From Alishewanella longhuensis (GTDB taxonomy: Bacteria > Pseudomonadota > Gammaproteobacteria > Enterobacterales > Alteromonadaceae), in NCBI RefSeq assembly GCF_014653435.1, contig NZ_BNAO01000001.1, positions 531,739 through 595,738 of the forward strand: 64,000 nt of DNA, in the 5' to 3' direction. The position numbers were made by a program, and so were the translations under genes. Below are positions 27,244-36,836 of this stretch, piece by piece (within the stretch, counting starts at the first letter, position 1; the number at the start of each line of letters is the position of its first letter). The notes beneath the pieces are model-generated. The model worked only from the letters and a program-made list of their open reading frames with translations, had not been told where the DNA came from and made no database searches.

Positions 27244-28814
27244 TAAGCCTCCTGTTGCTTTGAGCTTGATGTAATGCTCGGTTTGCCGCTGTAGCACACC
27301 AAGAAAGCGATAGCCGTGCCGATACAGAGCTGCCAGGTAAAGCCCAAATCTATCGCTGCCAATTGCGGACTGATTTTTTGCAATAGATAAGGCTGCATCA
27401 ATAAGGTAACCGCAAAACCGGTGAGTAGGGCGGCAGTAACACTTAAACTATTGCCTCTTTTAGTAAAGAGCGCGGTAAAAAATACTCCGAGTAAACCACT
27501 ATAAGAAAACACCATAACACTCAGCGCAAACGCCAGCAGGGGCATGTCGGAGTATTGTTGCCAGTAATAACAAAGTACTGCCATCAGCGACAAAGCCACA
27601 GCGGTTAGCAGCATCGCCAATTGACCGGCGCGCACGAAATGCCTGGCTGCTGTGCCAGGTTGACGCCGCAGACGCCAGGGTTGATATAAATCTGCGACTA
27701 GTACTGATGCCATGGAGTTAAGTCCGGAGGTAATAGTAGACAATGCTGCCGCTATCACCCCAACCACCACTAACCCCCGTAAGCCTGACGGGAGCTCATT
27801 CAGCACGTAATACATAAACACAGTGATTTTTTCACCCTGAAAGCTATCACCTAAAATAGCACTGCTTTGGTATAGGTCTGCCCGCTGGTAAAAGATATAG
27901 AGTAAAAAGCCAATGACAATAAACAGTAACATGACTGGGATTACCAATAACACGGATGACAGCAGAGCCTGCGCCCCTTTGGCCGGTGTTTTACAGGTTA
28001 GCACCCGTTGCGTCATATCCTGATCTAAACCAAAGGCAGCGATATTCAGCAGCACAAAGCCCGTTAGTGCAGACCAAATAGTGAAAACGCCGCTACTGCT
28101 AAAATTGGTACTGGTATCAAACAGCAACAGTTTAGAACCGGCTTGATCTGGTGGATTACGCAGGGCATCCAGCAAAACATGCCAGGGCAAATCCAAACTG
28201 GTATAAAGAAAGAATAACACCAGTAAGGCGGCACTTACATACACCAGACACTGCAGTGCATCAGTGTAAATAACGGAGCGAATGCCCCCTGCCATAGTAC
28301 ACAGTAAGCCTACTACGGCAAGGAGTGCGACTGAAGCAATGATGCCCGAGGCGTCAATGTTATTAAACAGCAGCATTGAAACGGCTAGCGCCGCCATATA
28401 TAAACGGGCTCCACTGGCAAATACCCGACCAAACAAATACATTTGGCCTGCATGGTTTTTGGCGCTGGCACTAAAGCGTTGCTCCAGTAATTCGTATACG
28501 GTAGTCACTTTTAAGGCGTAGTAGCGCGGAATTAGCCACTTAATCACAAAAAATGCAGCTAAAATGGCGCCAATATTGGTTGCAAGGTAAGTTAAGTTGC
28601 CACGAAAGCCCATATCTGGACCACCCAGAAAGGTGGCAGCCGACTGTGAAGTAGCAAGTACAGAAATAGCCACTAACCAGGCCGGCATCGAGTTTGCTGC
28701 CAGGAAATAGTCGCTACTGTTACTGGCTTTGCGTTGATTGACCCACCACGCCAAAAGCGTCAGGATCAAAAAGTAGCTGCAAAATACCAGCCAATCTAAT
28801 AAGGTGAGCTGCAT
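27243..28814 (-). CDS. Sodium:solute symporter (SSS family), probable amino-sugar importer
   Basis: 523 residues with about 13 predicted membrane helices. SSS features include the N-terminal YFLAANSMPAWLVAISVLATSQSAATFLGGPDMGF, GGIRSVIYTDALQ, and the long amphipathic segment in the middle. It is the first gene of the leftward operon, overlapping the kinase by one base. Substrate identity comes from context only: with NamZ, MurQ and a sugar kinase in the same transcript, sodium-driven import of MurNAc, anhydroMurNAc or a related sugar is the simplest reading. Sialic acid and glucose transporters also belong to this family. Confidence 0.88.
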   Translation of the reverse strand: MQLTLLDWLVFCSYFLILTLLAWWVNQRKASNSSDYFLAANSMPAWLVAISVLATSQSAATFLGGPDMGFRGNLTYLATNIGAILAAFFVIKWLIPRYYALKVTTVYELLEQRFSASAKNHAGQMYLFGRVFASGARLYMAALAVSMLLFNNIDASGIIASVALLAVVGLLCTMAGGIRSVIYTDALQCLVYVSAALLVLFFLYTSLDLPWHVLLDALRNPPDQAGSKLLLFDTSTNFSSSGVFTIWSALTGFVLLNIAAFGLDQDMTQRVLTCKTPAKGAQALLSSVLLVIPVMLLFIVIGFLLYIFYQRADLYQSSAILGDSFQGEKITVFMYYVLNELPSGLRGLVVVGVIAAALSTITSGLNSMASVLVADLYQPWRLRRQPGTAARHFVRAGQLAMLLTAVALSLMAVLCYYWQQYSDMPLLAFALSVMVFSYSGLLGVFFTALFTKRGNSLSVTAALLTGFAVTLLMQPYLLQKISPQLAAIDLGFTWQLCIGTAIAFLVCYSGKPSITSSSKQQEA

Positions 28815-29043
28815 AACGGCTTTGCCTGTTAATAGTTGTGCGTAATAGTACGCTAAATCTGGCCCATAGGCTGAAGGTTGTGTTTTAGTATCCTGTAGCA
28901 GTAAAACATAAGTTCAGGCACATGAAAAGAGTAAAATATACATGTTTTAAATTTTTTTATGAATAATTTATGTTTGCTTGTCTTGGGTAAGCACTGTTAA
29001 AGTGTTTAACAGAGTTTAAACTAACTTGCTATAGGATCACTCA
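28815..29043. promoter_or_regulatory. Divergent control region of the murein-sugar cluster
   Basis: 229 bases between the leftward symporter operon and the rightward hexosaminidase operon. It is AT-rich around 28935-28970. Near the rightward gene it carries a perfect inverted repeat CTGTTAAA-GTG-TTTAACAG (28994-29012) followed directly by the palindrome AGTTTAAACT (29013-29022). I see no regulator gene nearby. Confidence 0.65.
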
Positions 29044-30927
29044 GTGGCGACTTTCCAACTAACCTGTTTTCGTAAAGCCTTACTGGCGGTATTTTCTATT
29101 ACAACCTTATGGAGTGCTATGGACACACAAGCTGCTGCTCGTAAGCCAACTGTTGATGTACCACAGATGCTAGGACAAAAGCTGATGCTTGATCTGCGCT
29201 ATTACTGTGAGGAGCCGGTGGCACCGGGTAAGTGCCGCACCCCTATGACCAGCTTACCGCCTGCGTTAGCCAAATTACTGACTGACTATCAGATAGGTGG
29301 GGTGATTTTATTTGCTGAAAATGTGCAGCAACCTGAGCAAATTATTCAACTTACGGCACAATTACAAGCGGTAGCGGCGGCGCAGAGTAATGGCTTACCC
29401 ATGTTTATTGGTATCGATCAAGAAGGTGGCCGGGTCGCCCGTTTACCCAGGCAGCAATCGACCTCCTTTAGCGGCAATATGGCAGTTGGTGCCACCTATG
29501 CCGAGCATGGCAATTACTTTGCCAGCACAGTGGGTGAGGTATTAGCGAAGGAGCTGTTAAGTTTGGGGATTAATGTCAATTTTGCCCCTACAGTAGATGT
29601 TAATGTTAACCCATTAAACCCGGTGATTAACGTGCGCTCATTTGGCGAAGATGCCCGGATCGTCTCGCAGTTGGGCGGGGCTATGACGGCGGCGATGCAA
29701 CAACAGGGTATGTTAGTATCGTTAAAGCATTTCCCAGGACATGGCGATACCCATGTCGATAGCCATCACGGTTTACCACGGGTCGATCATAGTGCTGAAC
29801 AAATTGCCCAAAGTGATCTACTGCCCTTTGCTGAGATTATTAAAAGCGCTAATCCGGCGATGATCATGACGGCGCATATTCAGTTTCCTGCCCTAGATAG
29901 CTCCGTATTTGTGAGTAAAGATGGTGAGGAAATGTTAAAGCCTGCCACCTTATCTCGTCGCATTCTACATGGCGTGTTACGCGAGCAAATGGGCTATCAG
30001 GGTTTAATTGTCACCGATGCACTGGATATGGCGGGCATAAGCCAGTTTTTTACGGTGCCACAAGCCGTGATTGAAACCTTTGCTGCCGGTGCGGATATTG
30101 CCCTGATGCCGGTGAAGCTGCAAAGCCCGACTGAGCTAAAGAACTTGGGCTTGCTGCTCGATGAACTAACCGGCGCGGTAGCCAGCGGTAAGCTGGAGCT
30201 ACCAGAGTTGCAGGCATCTTACCAGCGCATTGTGAAAGCGAAACAACAGTTAAAAACCATAGCCGAGCCGAAACTGGCTAGTGCTTTGCAAGTTTTAGCG
30301 AATAAAGAACACCGTGCCGCGGAGTTAGCTCTAGCACGGGCAGCCGTTACCGTCGTTGCCGGAGAGCAAAGCTTACCTCTGCAGCTAGCTGGGAAGAAAA
30401 CGGTGTTACTGATGCCGGATACCAGCAAAGGCGTGGTATTGCGCCAGTATTTGCAGCAATTGGCCCCCGATAGCGGGGAGCTTACTGTGATTAGCTTACA
30501 GCAGCTTAATTTGGATTTAGCCAAACAGCAGATCGCGGCTGCTGACCAGGTTATTGCGGCCTTTATTTCACCTATGCAATCTTTAGCCGAAATTGGTGGT
30601 ATGGACGATCTGGCCAGCATGACCAATCTGGGTGAGGCTTATAAAAAGCAACAACAGTATTTTTATCAATTACTGCAATATGGTGCGGCACTGAATAAAG
30701 AGCAAACTTTTATCAGTTTACGCTCACCTTACGAAATCAGTCTGTATGCACCTTTAGTACAGCGCAGTCTGGCAACCTATGCGTATCACAGCTGGCAGCA
30801 AGCTGATGGCAGTCTGGTTAGTCCCATTTATCTGGCCTTAGCCGAGGTTTTACTGGGTAAACGCCAGGCTACGGGTAAACTACCCGTTACCTTGGTGCCG
30901 CTCGCCGGTGACCAGAGTAAACCATGA
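29044..30927 (+). CDS. nagZ: Exported beta-N-acetylhexosaminidase, NagZ-type (GH3)
   Basis: 627 residues from a GTG start with an AGGA site. Unlike enterobacterial NagZ (about 340 residues, cytoplasmic), it has a signal peptide (cleavage near TQA, about 30) and a second C-terminal domain, like the Bacillus and Bacteroidetes forms. The catalytic dyad of GH3 NagZ is present as Asp235 and His237 (GHGDTH), and the nucleophile is Asp325 (IVTDALDM). GIDQEGGRVARL and KHFPGHGDT are hallmark stretches. It should release GlcNAc from murein fragments in the periplasm. The stop overlaps the next gene by four bases. It is divergent from the MurQ operon, with which it forms one pathway. Confidence 0.93.
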   Translation: MATFQLTCFRKALLAVFSITTLWSAMDTQAAARKPTVDVPQMLGQKLMLDLRYYCEEPVAPGKCRTPMTSLPPALAKLLTDYQIGGVILFAENVQQPEQIIQLTAQLQAVAAAQSNGLPMFIGIDQEGGRVARLPRQQSTSFSGNMAVGATYAEHGNYFASTVGEVLAKELLSLGINVNFAPTVDVNVNPLNPVINVRSFGEDARIVSQLGGAMTAAMQQQGMLVSLKHFPGHGDTHVDSHHGLPRVDHSAEQIAQSDLLPFAEIIKSANPAMIMTAHIQFPALDSSVFVSKDGEEMLKPATLSRRILHGVLREQMGYQGLIVTDALDMAGISQFFTVPQAVIETFAAGADIALMPVKLQSPTELKNLGLLLDELTGAVASGKLELPELQASYQRIVKAKQQLKTIAEPKLASALQVLANKEHRAAELALARAAVTVVAGEQSLPLQLAGKKTVLLMPDTSKGVVLRQYLQQLAPDSGELTVISLQQLNLDLAKQQIAAADQVIAAFISPMQSLAEIGGMDDLASMTNLGEAYKKQQQYFYQLLQYGAALNKEQTFISLRSPYEISLYAPLVQRSLATYAYHSWQQADGSLVSPIYLALAEVLLGKRQATGKLPVTLVPLAGDQSKP

Positions 30928-32117
30928 TGCGAGCGTTACAGCGGCATTGCCGTGATATTTTGGCATTGCAACCTGGCGGTCGTTTATTAGCCCTGGATGT
31001 GTTGCGAGGCTTGGCCATTATGGCCATGGTATTGGTCAATAATCCCGGCAGTTGGAGTTATGTTTATGGGCCGCTACGCCATGCCGAGTGGCATGGCTGG
31101 ACTATCACCGATTTAATTTTCCCCGCTTTTATTGTTATGGTTGGCATATCAATACATCTTAGTTTGGGTGGTAAACAGCAATTAAATAAAGCGGATCTCA
31201 TTAAAAAAGGTGCGGTGCGGGCGTTGAAACTCTACGTGCTGGGGCTGTTTTTGGTGCTGTTTTATTATAATTTTCGAGATCCCGCCTACAGTTATCTAGA
31301 GCAAAAATTGCTGACATTACGCTGGTTTGGTGTATTACAGCGTATAGGCTTGGTCTATTTTTGTACTTTGCTTATTGTGTTATACAGTGGTACCCGCGGC
31401 CGGGTATGTTGGTTAATCGGTTTGTGTGTGCTGTACTTTGCCTTAATGCAATTTATGCCTTATAGCGATGCCCAGGGTAACAATTTTGTTGGTTTGTGGG
31501 ATTTTGGCAATAGTTTTGCCGCTTGGTTAGATCATCAGCTGTTGGGTGCTAGTCACGTTTATTTCCGTGAGGCAACGCCCTTTGCTTTTGACCCGGAAGG
31601 TTTACTCAGTACTTTACCGGCGATTGCCAGTTGTCTCAGCGGCGTATTGATAGCGCAATTGTTGCAAAGTGAGCGACCACTGACGTTTAAAATCCGGATC
31701 TTAATGCTGGTAGGTGTGGTTTCGGTATGGATTGCAGAACTAGTGCATCCGGCGCTCCCTATCAACAAAATACTGTGGACACCAACTTTCGTCTTATTAA
31801 GTTCAGGTTATACCGCACTGCTACTTGGCGGCACCCTCTGGTTAACTGAAATTAAGGGTTATCGGTTATGGAGTGCGCCACTGGTGGTGTTTGGCGTCAA
31901 TGCGATTTTGTTTTTTATGCTAGCCGGTGTGGCAGCGCGGATCTTGTCAATGGTGCCTGTCGCCGGTACGACCTTGGGTAACTGGCTATTTGCAAACCTG
32001 TTTCAACCTTTGCTGGGTAACTACAATGGTTCATTGGGTTTTGCTGTGGTATTTTTGCTCTTGTCTTATCTGGCGATGCTGTGGTGTTACCGGCGGGGCT
32101 TTATTTTTAAAGTGTAA
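30924..32117 (+). CDS. nagX: NagX-like integral membrane protein (DUF5009 / HGSNAT-like)
   Basis: 397 residues with about ten predicted membrane helices. The N-terminal RLLALDVLRGLAIMAMVLVNNPGSW, the following HAEWHGWTITDLIFPAFIVMVG, and later stretches are typical of NagX and of the heparan-alpha-glucosaminide acetyltransferase superfamily. nagX is found with chitin/GlcNAc genes in Shewanella and relatives; its biochemical role is not settled (transporter or transacetylase). It starts inside the nagZ stop (ATGA overlap), so it is coupled to it. Its 3' end overlaps the convergent CSD-DUF1294 gene by 11 bases. Confidence 0.88.
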   Translation: MMRALQRHCRDILALQPGGRLLALDVLRGLAIMAMVLVNNPGSWSYVYGPLRHAEWHGWTITDLIFPAFIVMVGISIHLSLGGKQQLNKADLIKKGAVRALKLYVLGLFLVLFYYNFRDPAYSYLEQKLLTLRWFGVLQRIGLVYFCTLLIVLYSGTRGRVCWLIGLCVLYFALMQFMPYSDAQGNNFVGLWDFGNSFAAWLDHQLLGASHVYFREATPFAFDPEGLLSTLPAIASCLSGVLIAQLLQSERPLTFKIRILMLVGVVSVWIAELVHPALPINKILWTPTFVLLSSGYTALLLGGTLWLTEIKGYRLWSAPLVVFGVNAILFFMLAGVAARILSMVPVAGTTLGNWLFANLFQPLLGNYNGSLGFAVVFLLLSYLAMLWCYRRGFIFKV

Positions 32118-32769
32118 ATAAGGCCAGGCGGCTTAAGAATTGCTGACCATGTTGGGATAACAGCCAAGAGAGCAAAATGCAGTTTGCCAGCACCACCAAC
32201 CAGAATTCACGTTGAAATAAGGGCTTACTGCTTTTGTGGGCCAGTTTCTTCTGCGCAAATAAGGCGCCTGGCCAGCCACCAATTAAACTGAACATTTGTA
32301 AGCTTTCTTCGGGTAAACGCTGCGGTTGTCTGGCGATAGCTGCGTTTTTGTCGGCCTGATAGAGCCAATAGGTAAACAAGCTGGCTTCTATATAGAGGAT
32401 CGGGAGTACGTAAGGTAAAGAGCCAAATAGCAGCGCAATAATCACTAACATCAGAAAGGCGGCCCGAAAATAGAGCGCGACATCTTGCGCATAAACCAAA
32501 TCAACCGCATTTTTACGCTTGGTCGTTGCAACAGGGGGAGTTTGCGAGCTTTGTATCATAAGCTCAGTGGCGATAGCACGGCCTTGTTTGTCAGTGCCAC
32601 GCACAAAAGACAGGGTGTCCCCTTCGGCTGGCCGCACTTTTGCTTGCGTGTCAGAGTTGGGCATCAGATCACGAATATGGAAAAACAGTTTTTCCTGGCT
32701 TTGTTCACAAAATAAGAAACCAAAGCCTTTCTGATCTTGCCAAAATACCACCTTGCCTGTCAGCCGCAT
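32107..32769 (-). CDS. Cold-shock domain fused to DUF1294 membrane domain
   Basis: 220 residues. Residues 1-70 form a cold-shock fold (GKVVFWQDQKGFGFLF, LFFHIRDL) with the RNP-1-like KGFGFLF. After a linker, residues 95-215 hold three or four membrane helices of DUF1294, with the signature SLIGGWPGALFAQKKLAHKS. The architecture is known in gammaproteobacteria; its function is unknown, though a membrane-tethered nucleic-acid binder is the obvious reading. It is convergent with nagX and overlaps it by 11 bases. Confidence 0.92.
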   Translation of the reverse strand: MRLTGKVVFWQDQKGFGFLFCEQSQEKLFFHIRDLMPNSDTQAKVRPAEGDTLSFVRGTDKQGRAIATELMIQSSQTPPVATTKRKNAVDLVYAQDVALYFRAAFLMLVIIALLFGSLPYVLPILYIEASLFTYWLYQADKNAAIARQPQRLPEESLQMFSLIGGWPGALFAQKKLAHKSSKPLFQREFWLVVLANCILLSWLLSQHGQQFLSRLALFTL

Positions 32770-32835
32770 CTACCATACCTCATCGATCTCGCTAACAACC
32801 GCTGTAGTAGTATAGAAGATGCCACGAACATGATC

Positions 32836-33720
<885 letters not shown>

Positions 33721-34239
33721 TTAGATACGTTGAATTAATGTAAGTTGATTACCTTGTTGGCGGAATTCTAACTGCTTTAGGGCGCTCATACCTAGTAAAA
33801 TCTCGGTGCCAGCTAAATTTGGCACTATGCTGGCAGGTACCTGATTCAACGTAATAAGGCCCAGCTTTAATTCAGCAATCTCGCTACGCCAGGCGGTAGT
33901 GATGCCATTTGCGGTAGAGACGCGAATGGGTTGACCTTTGATCAAACCAAGTTTAGCAGCTGCCGTTTCTGATAAGGCGACAGTGGTCGCCCCGGTATCT
34001 AATAGAAACTCGACAGGCTGACCATTAATAAAAGCAACACCCAGATAATGACCAGCCCTATTACGTGTGAGCTCAGTGGTAATTTCACTGCCGCTAATGC
34101 TGCTTTGCAGTTGCTGGTTAGGATTTTGTTGCTTACCTAAGTAGTCGGAAAAAAACCAAAACAAGCCACCACCTAACAACAACCAGGTGATTAATGTGAA
34201 TATTTTGCCAAACGAAGAACTGACTTCAGGCGCTTGCAT
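33721..34239 (-). CDS. Membrane-anchored retropepsin-like aspartic protease (TIGR02281-type)
   Basis: About 172 residues from the ATG at 34239, which has an AGGA site eight bases ahead; a longer frame reaches 34320 but overlaps the divergent ampD start. One membrane helix (about 12-30, FTLITWLLLGGGLFWFF) is followed by a periplasmic aspartic-protease domain with FLLDTGATTVALSETAAAKLGL, the single D-T-G motif of dimeric retropepsins, and ILLGMSALKQLE at the C-terminus. Substrate unknown. Cotranscribed with nadC. Confidence 0.88.
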   Translation of the reverse strand: MQAPEVSSSFGKIFTLITWLLLGGGLFWFFSDYLGKQQNPNQQLQSSISGSEITTELTRNRAGHYLGVAFINGQPVEFLLDTGATTVALSETAAAKLGLIKGQPIRVSTANGITTAWRSEIAELKLGLITLNQVPASIVPNLAGTEILLGMSALKQLEFRQQGNQLTLIQRI

Positions 34240-34307
34240 AAATTTCATCCTGCATTGACAATAGGGGCACAGCTTAATGAGGCCGCCATAAAAAGGCAAA
34301 AATCTGC

Positions 34308-34874
34308 ATGAGTCTCCCAACTAACCTACTAGGTACGGTAACGCAGCGCGCATCAGCTCACTATGATGATAGACCCAGTGGCGAGCAAATTAGTTTACTG
34401 GTTATTCACAATATTAGCTTACCAGCGGGGCAGTTTGCTGCAGATCCGCTGACCAGTTACGTAGATGCGTTGTTTTGCGGTACTCTGGATCTGACTGCAC
34501 ATCCAAGTTTTGCTGACTTGTCCGGATTACGGGTGGCAGCACATTGTGTTATTTGGCGTAATGGGCAGATCTTTCAATACGTCCCTTTTGCTAAGCGAGC
34601 CTGGCATGCCGGTGTCAGTTGTTTTGCCGGGCGGGAACGCTGTAACGACTTTTCAATAGGCATTGAGTTAGAAGGGACTGACAATATACCCTATACTGAA
34701 CAGCAGTATACCAGTTTGCTTGCACTTACCCGGTATTTGCTGCAACAGTATCCAGCCATTACCTTAGAAAGGATAGTGGGACACTGTGATATTGCTCCCG
34801 GGCGGAAAACCGACCCCGGAGCTGTTTTTGATTGGCAGCGTTTTAAACAAGCGCTAAAGGAGAACAAGGCATGA
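34308..34874 (+). CDS. ampD: 1,6-anhydro-N-acetylmuramyl-L-alanine amidase AmpD
   Basis: 188 residues, matching AmpD. It cleaves the peptide from anhydroMurNAc-peptides imported by AmpG, a cytoplasmic step of murein recycling, and thereby lowers the AmpR-activating ligand. Zinc ligands align with E. coli: His34 (VIHNISLP), His159 and Asp169 (GHCDIAPGRKTDPG); the catalytic Glu is Glu120 (GIELEG). There is no signal peptide, consistent with the cytoplasmic form. It overlaps ampE by four bases. Its proximity to the NamZ/MurQ/NagZ cluster gives a local concentration of murein-recycling genes. Confidence 0.96.
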   Translation: MSLPTNLLGTVTQRASAHYDDRPSGEQISLLVIHNISLPAGQFAADPLTSYVDALFCGTLDLTAHPSFADLSGLRVAAHCVIWRNGQIFQYVPFAKRAWHAGVSCFAGRERCNDFSIGIELEGTDNIPYTEQQYTSLLALTRYLLQQYPAITLERIVGHCDIAPGRKTDPGAVFDWQRFKQALKENKA

Positions 34875-35863
34875 CCTTAATCAGTATGTTACTGGCATTA
34901 ATTATTGAACGACTTGCTGTACGCAGTGACGCCTGGCAAGCACGTCCATATTGCCAGGCATATCTTAAACTCACTGCTGGCTCAGGCATGAGCAAACTGG
35001 CGGAGCATCCGATTGGCCGTTATTTATGGATTTTGCTGCCAGGCTTGCTGGTCGCGTTATTACTTTTATTGGTAGACAACCGTTTATTAACGCTAGTGGT
35101 TAATACCTTGGTACTATTAATTGGTATCGGCTGCTGGCATTACCGGCAACTTTATAAACAGTATTTAAATGCATTGGAGCGCGGTGATGAAGAAGCGGCT
35201 TTTTTGGCTATGCAGCAAATTCGGCAAGACAGCCGCAGCACTATAGACGACTCCAACGGTTTGCTGCTGGTTTGGCTAAACTTCCGCTACTATGCTGCAG
35301 TGGTATTTTGGTTCTTATTACTGGGTGCTTTTGGTGTTATTACTTACGCTTTGCTACGCTATTTAAATGAGCAAACAGAGCAGGTTGCCGCGACAACGAC
35401 CGCAACGAATCATGTAGATCCGTTAGCAGATACAGAGACTGCCGATACCGCTGTAGCTGATGAGACAGTGTTAACTGAGCATCTTGAGCCAGACTCTGAC
35501 AGCACGCCAGAACCAAGTGAAGATGCGGTCTTTAATGACAGCAAAGCTGTCATAGCCAACAAAGATGCAGTGCATTATTTATTGCATTGGGCAGACTTTT
35601 TCCCAGCCAGGTTATTCGGTTTGGGGTTTGCATTAGTAGGGTATTTTTCGCGGGCATCTAACGCCTTATTGGGTTATTTTCTCGATTTTACCGCCAATAA
35701 CCAACAAGTGGTAACGGACGTTGCCAAGGCAGCAGAACCTATTATCGACTCCCCTTTGCAAGCTGCAGACGATACCAGTGCAATGGTACAGCTTGCCAAG
35801 CGTAACATGTTGTTCTTCTTAGCCTTTACCGCTATTCTGACGTTGAGTGGTTGGTTAAGCTAA
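34871..35863 (+). CDS. ampE: AmpE-like inner-membrane protein
   Basis: 330 residues, beginning inside the ampD stop (ATGA). AmpE hallmarks are the start MTLISMLLALIIERL, NGLLLVWLNFRYYAAVVFWF and HWADFFPARLFGLGFALVGYF. Four membrane segments are predicted at about 52-68, 74-90, 135-160 and 308-328. Residues about 172-225 form an acidic, Thr/Glu/Asp-rich loop with no E. coli counterpart that I can recall. The role is a signalling or sensory function linked to beta-lactamase regulation in enterics; its molecular activity is unresolved. Confidence 0.93.
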   Translation: MTLISMLLALIIERLAVRSDAWQARPYCQAYLKLTAGSGMSKLAEHPIGRYLWILLPGLLVALLLLLVDNRLLTLVVNTLVLLIGIGCWHYRQLYKQYLNALERGDEEAAFLAMQQIRQDSRSTIDDSNGLLLVWLNFRYYAAVVFWFLLLGAFGVITYALLRYLNEQTEQVAATTTATNHVDPLADTETADTAVADETVLTEHLEPDSDSTPEPSEDAVFNDSKAVIANKDAVHYLLHWADFFPARLFGLGFALVGYFSRASNALLGYFLDFTANNQQVVTDVAKAAEPIIDSPLQAADDTSAMVQLAKRNMLFFLAFTAILTLSGWLS

Positions 35864-35877
35864 GGCTTAAAATACTG

Positions 35878-35906
35878 AAAAAGGCGCCATTTAGGCGCCT
35901 TTTTTG
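35878..35906. terminator. Bidirectional terminator between ampE and the ABC exporter operon
   Basis: Perfect 11-bp stem AAAAAGGCGCC/GGCGCCTTTTT with loop ATTTA. A-rich on one side and T-rich on the other, it can serve both convergent units. Confidence 0.9.
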
Positions 35907-35924
35907 TGGGAGAAACAGCGTATT

Positions 35925-36836
35925 TTAAGCGATGTCGAATAACTTTTGCTCTAAGGTTTGCCCTTTAGTCAGGCTACGATAATGACAGCCGTGGCTTGCC
36001 AAACATTGCAACAACAAGATATCAAAGCTTGTTGCCTGCGCGCTGTGCAGGCTAAATACCAGTTGTTTCTTTTGCGGTTGAGTAAGCGTTTGCACGCCGG
36101 GTAATTGTTGGAGCTGTTGCAGCAACTGTTGATCGGCTTCCTGCTCAAGTTGTAATGTCAGGTACTGAGCATTATCTAGCGCGAGGTTGCTATGTACATT
36201 GCTGTGCAGCACGCCTTTGTCTAAAAACAGCACCTTATTACACAGCTGCTCCAGTTCAAAAATATTATGCGAGCTGATTAAGAAGCTCATCTCGCCGCTT
36301 AATGAGCTAATCAGTTTACGAATGGCCAATGCGTTGGCTGGATCTAAACCTGCCGTGGGCTCATCTAGTAACACCAGCTGTGGTTTACCGATAAAGGCTT
36401 GAGCGATGGCCGCTCGCTTACGCATACCGTGGCTTAAGGCTGCCGCTTTTTGTTTGGCCTCGCCTGCCAGATCAACCAAAGAGAGTACTCTGGCCATTTC
36501 CGAAGCCGCAGCTTTAGCCGTTAACCCCTGTAAACGACCATAAAACTGTAATTGCTCAGCAATAGTAAAACTGGGATCAAATTGCGCATCTTGTGGCAAA
36601 GCACTTAGCTTACCAAATAACGCTTTGCTCCCTGCTGGTTGCCCTAGGACGTTGACTATGCCACTGTCGGCCCGCAGATAGCCGCATAAAATACTAAAGA
36701 GTGTTGTTTTACCGGCGCCATTGGGGCCAATTAAGGCCGCGGTGTCTCCTGGCATTAATTCGAAGCTAAGCTGGTGTAATACGACTTTACGCCCGAATTT
36801 TTTGTTAAGGTTAGTGCAACGAATAAGGGCGCTCAT
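35925..36836 (-). CDS. ABC transporter ATP-binding subunit
   Basis: 303 residues from the ATG at 36836, with a GGCGGAGAG site; the frame is open further upstream (to 37013), but that part lies wholly inside the permease gene. It has Walker A (GPNGAGKTT), signature-like (ALSHGMRKRAAIAQAF) and Walker B (LVLLDEPTAGLD) motifs, then the H-loop (SSHNIFEL). The C-terminal 90 residues are a divergent accessory domain of the DrrA/NodI-type exporters. It overlaps the permease stop by four bases. Substrate unknown. Confidence 0.93.
   Translation of the reverse strand: MSALIRCTNLNKKFGRKVVLHQLSFELMPGDTAALIGPNGAGKTTLFSILCGYLRADSGIVNVLGQPAGSKALFGKLSALPQDAQFDPSFTIAEQLQFYGRLQGLTAKAAASEMARVLSLVDLAGEAKQKAAALSHGMRKRAAIAQAFIGKPQLVLLDEPTAGLDPANALAIRKLISSLSGEMSFLISSHNIFELEQLCNKVLFLDKGVLHSNVHSNLALDNAQYLTLQLEQEADQQLLQQLQQLPGVQTLTQPQKKQLVFSLHSAQATSFDILLLQCLASHGCHYRSLTKGQTLEQKLFDIA

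Noticed and set aside
34240-34320. Longer N-terminus for the aspartic protease, including CPYCQC
   Set aside because: It would overlap the divergent ampD start, lacks a ribosome site, and the ATG at 34239 has one; the Cys cluster is probably chance.
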